Shown piece after piece: positions 60,685 through 64,000 of a stretch of DNA of 64,000 nt. A program made the translations under genes and the position numbers. The notes under the pieces are model-generated. The model had not been told where the DNA came from. It saw only the letters and a list, made by a program, of their open reading frames with translations, and did no database searches. Each line of letters starts with the position of its first letter. The first letter of the stretch is position 1. This DNA is from Dicaeum eximium. Lineage: Eukaryota > Chordata > Aves > Passeriformes > Dicaeidae. The DNA is taken from the NCBI GenBank assembly GCA_013396995.1, contig VWZP01005668.1, positions 946,806 through 1,010,805 on the forward strand, given 5' to 3'.

Positions 60685-62462
60685 GTTGGTTGATTTCCCA
60701 GTAATAAGTGTTATTTCAGCATCTGATCTGATTATTGGCACGTGGAGAATACAGATTTGACCAATAAAGCTTCGTTTGGTAAAAAATTATCAATATTTTT
60801 TCATGCTGGAATGTAAGCAGCATCTTCAGGCTCTGATTTCTGCTCATATTAATCAGAGAGCTGTAAAAACTGATACTGATATTATAATGGAAAACTTACA
60901 TCAGGGCATTTCTTGTGGTTTTGACTTCTAAGATTTTACAACTATGTTTAAAATAGGTTTCATAATACATAGCACAACATGTTTCCCAACTTCAAGACAA
61001 AGGGTTTCAAAGCTCTCTATTACTTAAGTATTAGTTAATTTTCAATTAATTGAACATAAAAACTATTAAGTCATTGAACGTTTATTACTTTCCTTAGTTC
61101 CCTGAGGTTTTTTTATATGAAATTCTGCTGTTCTTATATCCCTTTTAAAATTATGTTTGCAAGGGAAACCTGGTATGATAAAGACTTCCTAAAAATTGAG
61201 TTCCTCTAAAAGATACTTATGATAAATAAAGGAAATTATAGTTAAGTTGAAAGGAAATGAAAGCTAAGATATTTGAGAATTGTTGCATTCTTTTTTTAAT
61301 CTGATAAATTTCTGTTTACTTTTAAATTTCAATTAATAGATCTATTTCAATTAATAGGTTGATTTATGTGAAGTCTTCGATCTTAAAATATATCCTAGCT
61401 TAACTGTTTAATTTAATTTTTCTGAAAGACTGGATTTATTGAGAATTAATTGTAGCAATTACAGCTTCAGGTAAATCCCGACTGTCCTACAGAACAAAGT
61501 CTGTTTGATGTGTAGCTCTGCTTAAATGTGAATATTGGTACAGTAAGGTAAATTCTGCCTGTGGTATTTCTGGATTATAGTAAGGTAAATAAAGATATCT
61601 TAGTCATATGAAATCCTTGAACAGGCTTCTTTTGTGTGTAAAATTAAATTAATATAAAAGCTCATTTTAAGAAGAGAGCCCCCTGCTTTTCTGCTAAACA
61701 CCTTTTACATTTTAATTGAAGTTGTTTAATGCCACTCATCATATAATATTTGCCTCCAAAATGGCCAGCGACTTTTATTTTGCTTGCTTGCATTCAGTGA
61801 ATTGCCCAATGATATATTGCTTTATTTCATTATACAGGGGACAGGAGTTTACTGTTTATCTGTTTTGCCTATGTCAAAACAAAGAGTGTTTATATATTCA
61901 TGTGGTTTGTACCCTAAAAAATTGCATTTAAAACTTCTCAGAGGATAGGGCCTGAACCTGTAAATCTGGCCTTAGCTGAGCATGGGGGGTCTATGTTTCA
62001 CCAGCAGCCCAGGTACCTTCCAGTACAGCTGGAGTGGTTTTGGTTCGCTAATTCTAAAATTTTCCTAATTTAATTTTTTTTTTTTGCTAATGCACCACTA
62101 AGTATGACAACAGCTTAACCCAGGAGCAATTTAAATTCACTGGGCATATTTTTAGTGTACAGACTATGATGTCCTAATATCCTCAGTTTTGTCTGGGAAT
62201 CTATGCCCTATTTCATGCATGCAGTTTTCTTGCAATCCGAGTCTTAACAAAGGCTTAGGCAGGTGTCTGAATACCTTATTTCCTGTAGATATCTGAATAA
62301 TTGATATGGTAATCATTGAATACTGATCATGGCAGCCAATTGACACAGTAGTACCAGCTACTTCATAGTAGTTGTACAAACCTGCTTAGACTTCTAAATG
62401 TCTATCTGCTTTAGTAGCACAAGAAAAAAATATGAGAAGACTGATGTTTTGTTGTTTTTCAG
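60685..62462 (+). other. CACNA2D1: Intron 14 in window (1,778 bp)
   Basis: AT-rich, nothing recognisable. It has a GTTGGT donor and a TTGTTTTTCAG acceptor. Confidence 0.9.
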
Positions 62463-62560
62463 AGAATACTGTAATGATGTAAAAAAATCAGAAAACAACA
62501 CTGAATTTCTGTTAAATTTCAAGGAATTTATTGACAGAAATGGTCCAAGCAGTCCATCAT
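62463..62560 (+). CDS. CACNA2D1: CACNA2D1 exon 15 in window (probably exon 25)
   Basis: This exon has 98 bases: it completes Arg (AG|A), then 32 codons (EYCNDVKKSENNTEFL, then LNFKEFIDRNGPSSPS), then the first base (T) of a codon expected to be Cys. It has a TTTTTCAG acceptor and a GTAAGT donor. The NNT sequon is conserved. The next exon is not in the window. Confidence 0.97.
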
Positions 62561-64000
62561 GTAAGTACACTTCTCACCTCACTGAAGCTTTTCCTTAGGA
62601 AAACACCTTCTCGTGGATGAGGGTTCATGCTCAAATTTTGTGGGTCTATATTTTAGTAGAAATGTATCTAGTGTCAGGATTTTCTATTCAAGGTAGAGAG
62701 TGTAAAATTAGCTTTCAAGTTCTGGCTTCATTTAAGAAAGTTTGTAGGGCATTGTGCATCCCGTGTTTTCCACAACTCCTTTCAGCATTTTTCTCAAGCA
62801 TCAAATAACAACTGGTTCATTTTAATACATTCCAAATATTTTTTAGTTTATATTTTCTCGCCTGAGCGCAGCAGCCAAAGTCTGTCTCAAACAGACTCAA
62901 AACCTTGTAACGAAATCTTCAACCTGCTTTCTTGTCAGTTTATGCCAAAATAAGTAAAGAAATGAAGTCCAATACCAAAACAGCCAATAACCAGAATAAA
63001 AGATAAGGAAGTTATTTTTGCTGGTCCACAAATTGTTTAAAGTGATCTCACTTGGGCTTGGCTTGCTTAAAACCACAGATCGGTGTAACTGCTGCAGTGG
63101 TGAGCACTGGGCTTTGGGAAAGGACTAACTCATATTTTGAGATTGGGCCTTAACCTCTGTTTAGAACAAATGAAGAGTTATTCCCATCAGTAAGGTGCTA
63201 ATACCTTGTTCTCAAGAAAATATCAGTGTTTGGATTTGGTTTGGTACATACACACCTGTTCATCGTTATTAATAATTTATAAGTACTTGGTATAACCAGG
63301 TTTTTTGGTTTTTTTTGTCTTGCTTTCCTCAAGTCTTTTTGACATGTTGCTGTCAGGGATAACTGATCGATTCAGAAAGAATCTCTCTGCTAGACCATGT
63401 AACTGAAGGAATGTCCACTTAGATACGATATCTTCTCTCAAAAAGATATTTTTGTGTGCATATATGGGTGTTTGGTGCTCTTTTAATAGAGTGATCTTAT
63501 TCATTGACACATTGCCGACTGACTGAAATTTTATTTGAATACCTTGACTCAGTTTTGGAAATTAAAACATTGGCCTCCAGCAATTAAAGCAATTAATGAC
63601 ACTTTAATAAAATTCAATAAAAAATGAAAATTCTTGTGTAATATTCACCATAAGCAAATATTGAGGACACATTTAGTGATTCTGTAGTGTACAGTAGTGC
63701 TTAGTAAGTAATTATTCCAAAATGTTATCCACTTATTGCTGTATTTCACTTTGAAATATGCAGCAATTTTTTTTCTTTTTTTTTTCCTAATAATTAAATT
63801 AATTTTAAAATAGTCTCCTTAATAAATAAACAGTGTTAACTAAAGGACTGAGAGGCCGTAGAAATCATCTCAGCTAAAAAATTATTTTCAAAAGGAATAA
63901 CAGATAAAATCCCCACACTGAAATAATCTTCAGTAACTCTAATAAAGCGTTACTGAAAAAAAAATGGTTGAGAAGCACTGACTTCATCTTTTCAAAGAAA
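62561..64000 (+). other. CACNA2D1: Start of the next CACNA2D1 intron
   Basis: AT-rich, with a T-rich tract near 63767-63786. No downstream exon (expected to continue with Cys-Asn) is recognisable before the window ends. Confidence 0.85.

Larger units (their letters stand above)
1..64000 (+). other. CACNA2D1: CACNA2D1 gene, internal part (15 coding exons, both gene ends outside)
   Basis: The spliced exons read as the alpha2delta-1 subunit of voltage-gated calcium channels, an extracellular, glycosylated, GPI-anchored protein that raises channel surface expression and binds gabapentinoids. The precursor is cut into alpha2 and delta, which stay disulfide-linked. Seen here: phase-consistent AG/GT exons encoding the VWA half with FTDGGEE, then EIPSIGAIRINTQ, the Cache-region peptides, and LRKRRPNVQ plus NPKSQ. 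The last two are alpha2delta-1 signatures that I do not recall in alpha2delta-2, whose aligned exons differ clearly. Introns run from 1.07 to 19.1 kb. Five N-X-S/T sequons are visible (NVS, NLT, NRT, NGT, NNT). The exon with the DxSxS MIDAS motif was not found in 1-11434 and should lie upstream. Exon numbers of the mammalian gene used below are inferred. Confidence 0.96.

Overview
The window is a piece of a bird nuclear genome holding the middle part of one multi-exon gene on the + strand. Several repeats resemble avian CR1 LINEs, some with the degenerate 8-base tail repeat, and the LTR fragment at 40795-41067 is of a kind I know from bird genomes. A passerine is plausible but not shown. Composition is AT-rich and mostly intronic. 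The open frames of 60-119 codons scattered over both strands look like chance; a few contain or overlap the short exons described here.

The gene is CACNA2D1, the alpha2delta-1 auxiliary subunit of high-voltage-activated calcium channels. I place 15 coding exons between 11435 and 62560. Every exon has AG/GT borders, and the reading phase is continuous through all 14 junctions. Together they give 1,201 coding bases (400 codons plus one base) with no stop codon. By comparison with the mammalian protein as I remember it, they probably correspond to mammalian exons 11-22, 18a, 24 and 25. They encode the second half of the von Willebrand factor A (VWA) domain, including the MIDAS Thr and Asp and a Cys expected to bond to delta, and then much of the Cache-like region of alpha2. 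The promoter, signal peptide, gabapentin-binding arginines, first MIDAS motif (DxSxS), delta peptide and GPI signal all lie outside the window.

Layout: 1-11434 is the tail of a large upstream intron. Exons 1-2 lie at 11.4-14.8 kb, followed by a 19.1-kb intron. Exons 3-8 lie at 33.9-44.8 kb. The alternative cassette exon (mammalian 18a, region A) is at 48.0 kb. Exons 10-15 lie at 51.9-62.6 kb, and 62561-64000 is the start of the next intron. Introns hold CR1 fragments, two related LTR-like elements (one apparently inserted into a CR1), an endogenous-retrovirus LTR fragment next to a 10-bp minisatellite, microsatellites, homopolymers with ambiguous bases, several perfect inverted repeats and two CTCF-like motifs.

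The points most worth a look are the conserved splice-variant architecture (cassette exon 18a with an embedded RKRR tetrapeptide, and tandem acceptors 15 bases apart at exon 10), the apparent absence of mammalian exon 23, a possible 3-codon shift at the exon 6/7 border, and the nested transposon. I saw no second gene, RNA gene, CRISPR array or new genetic system.
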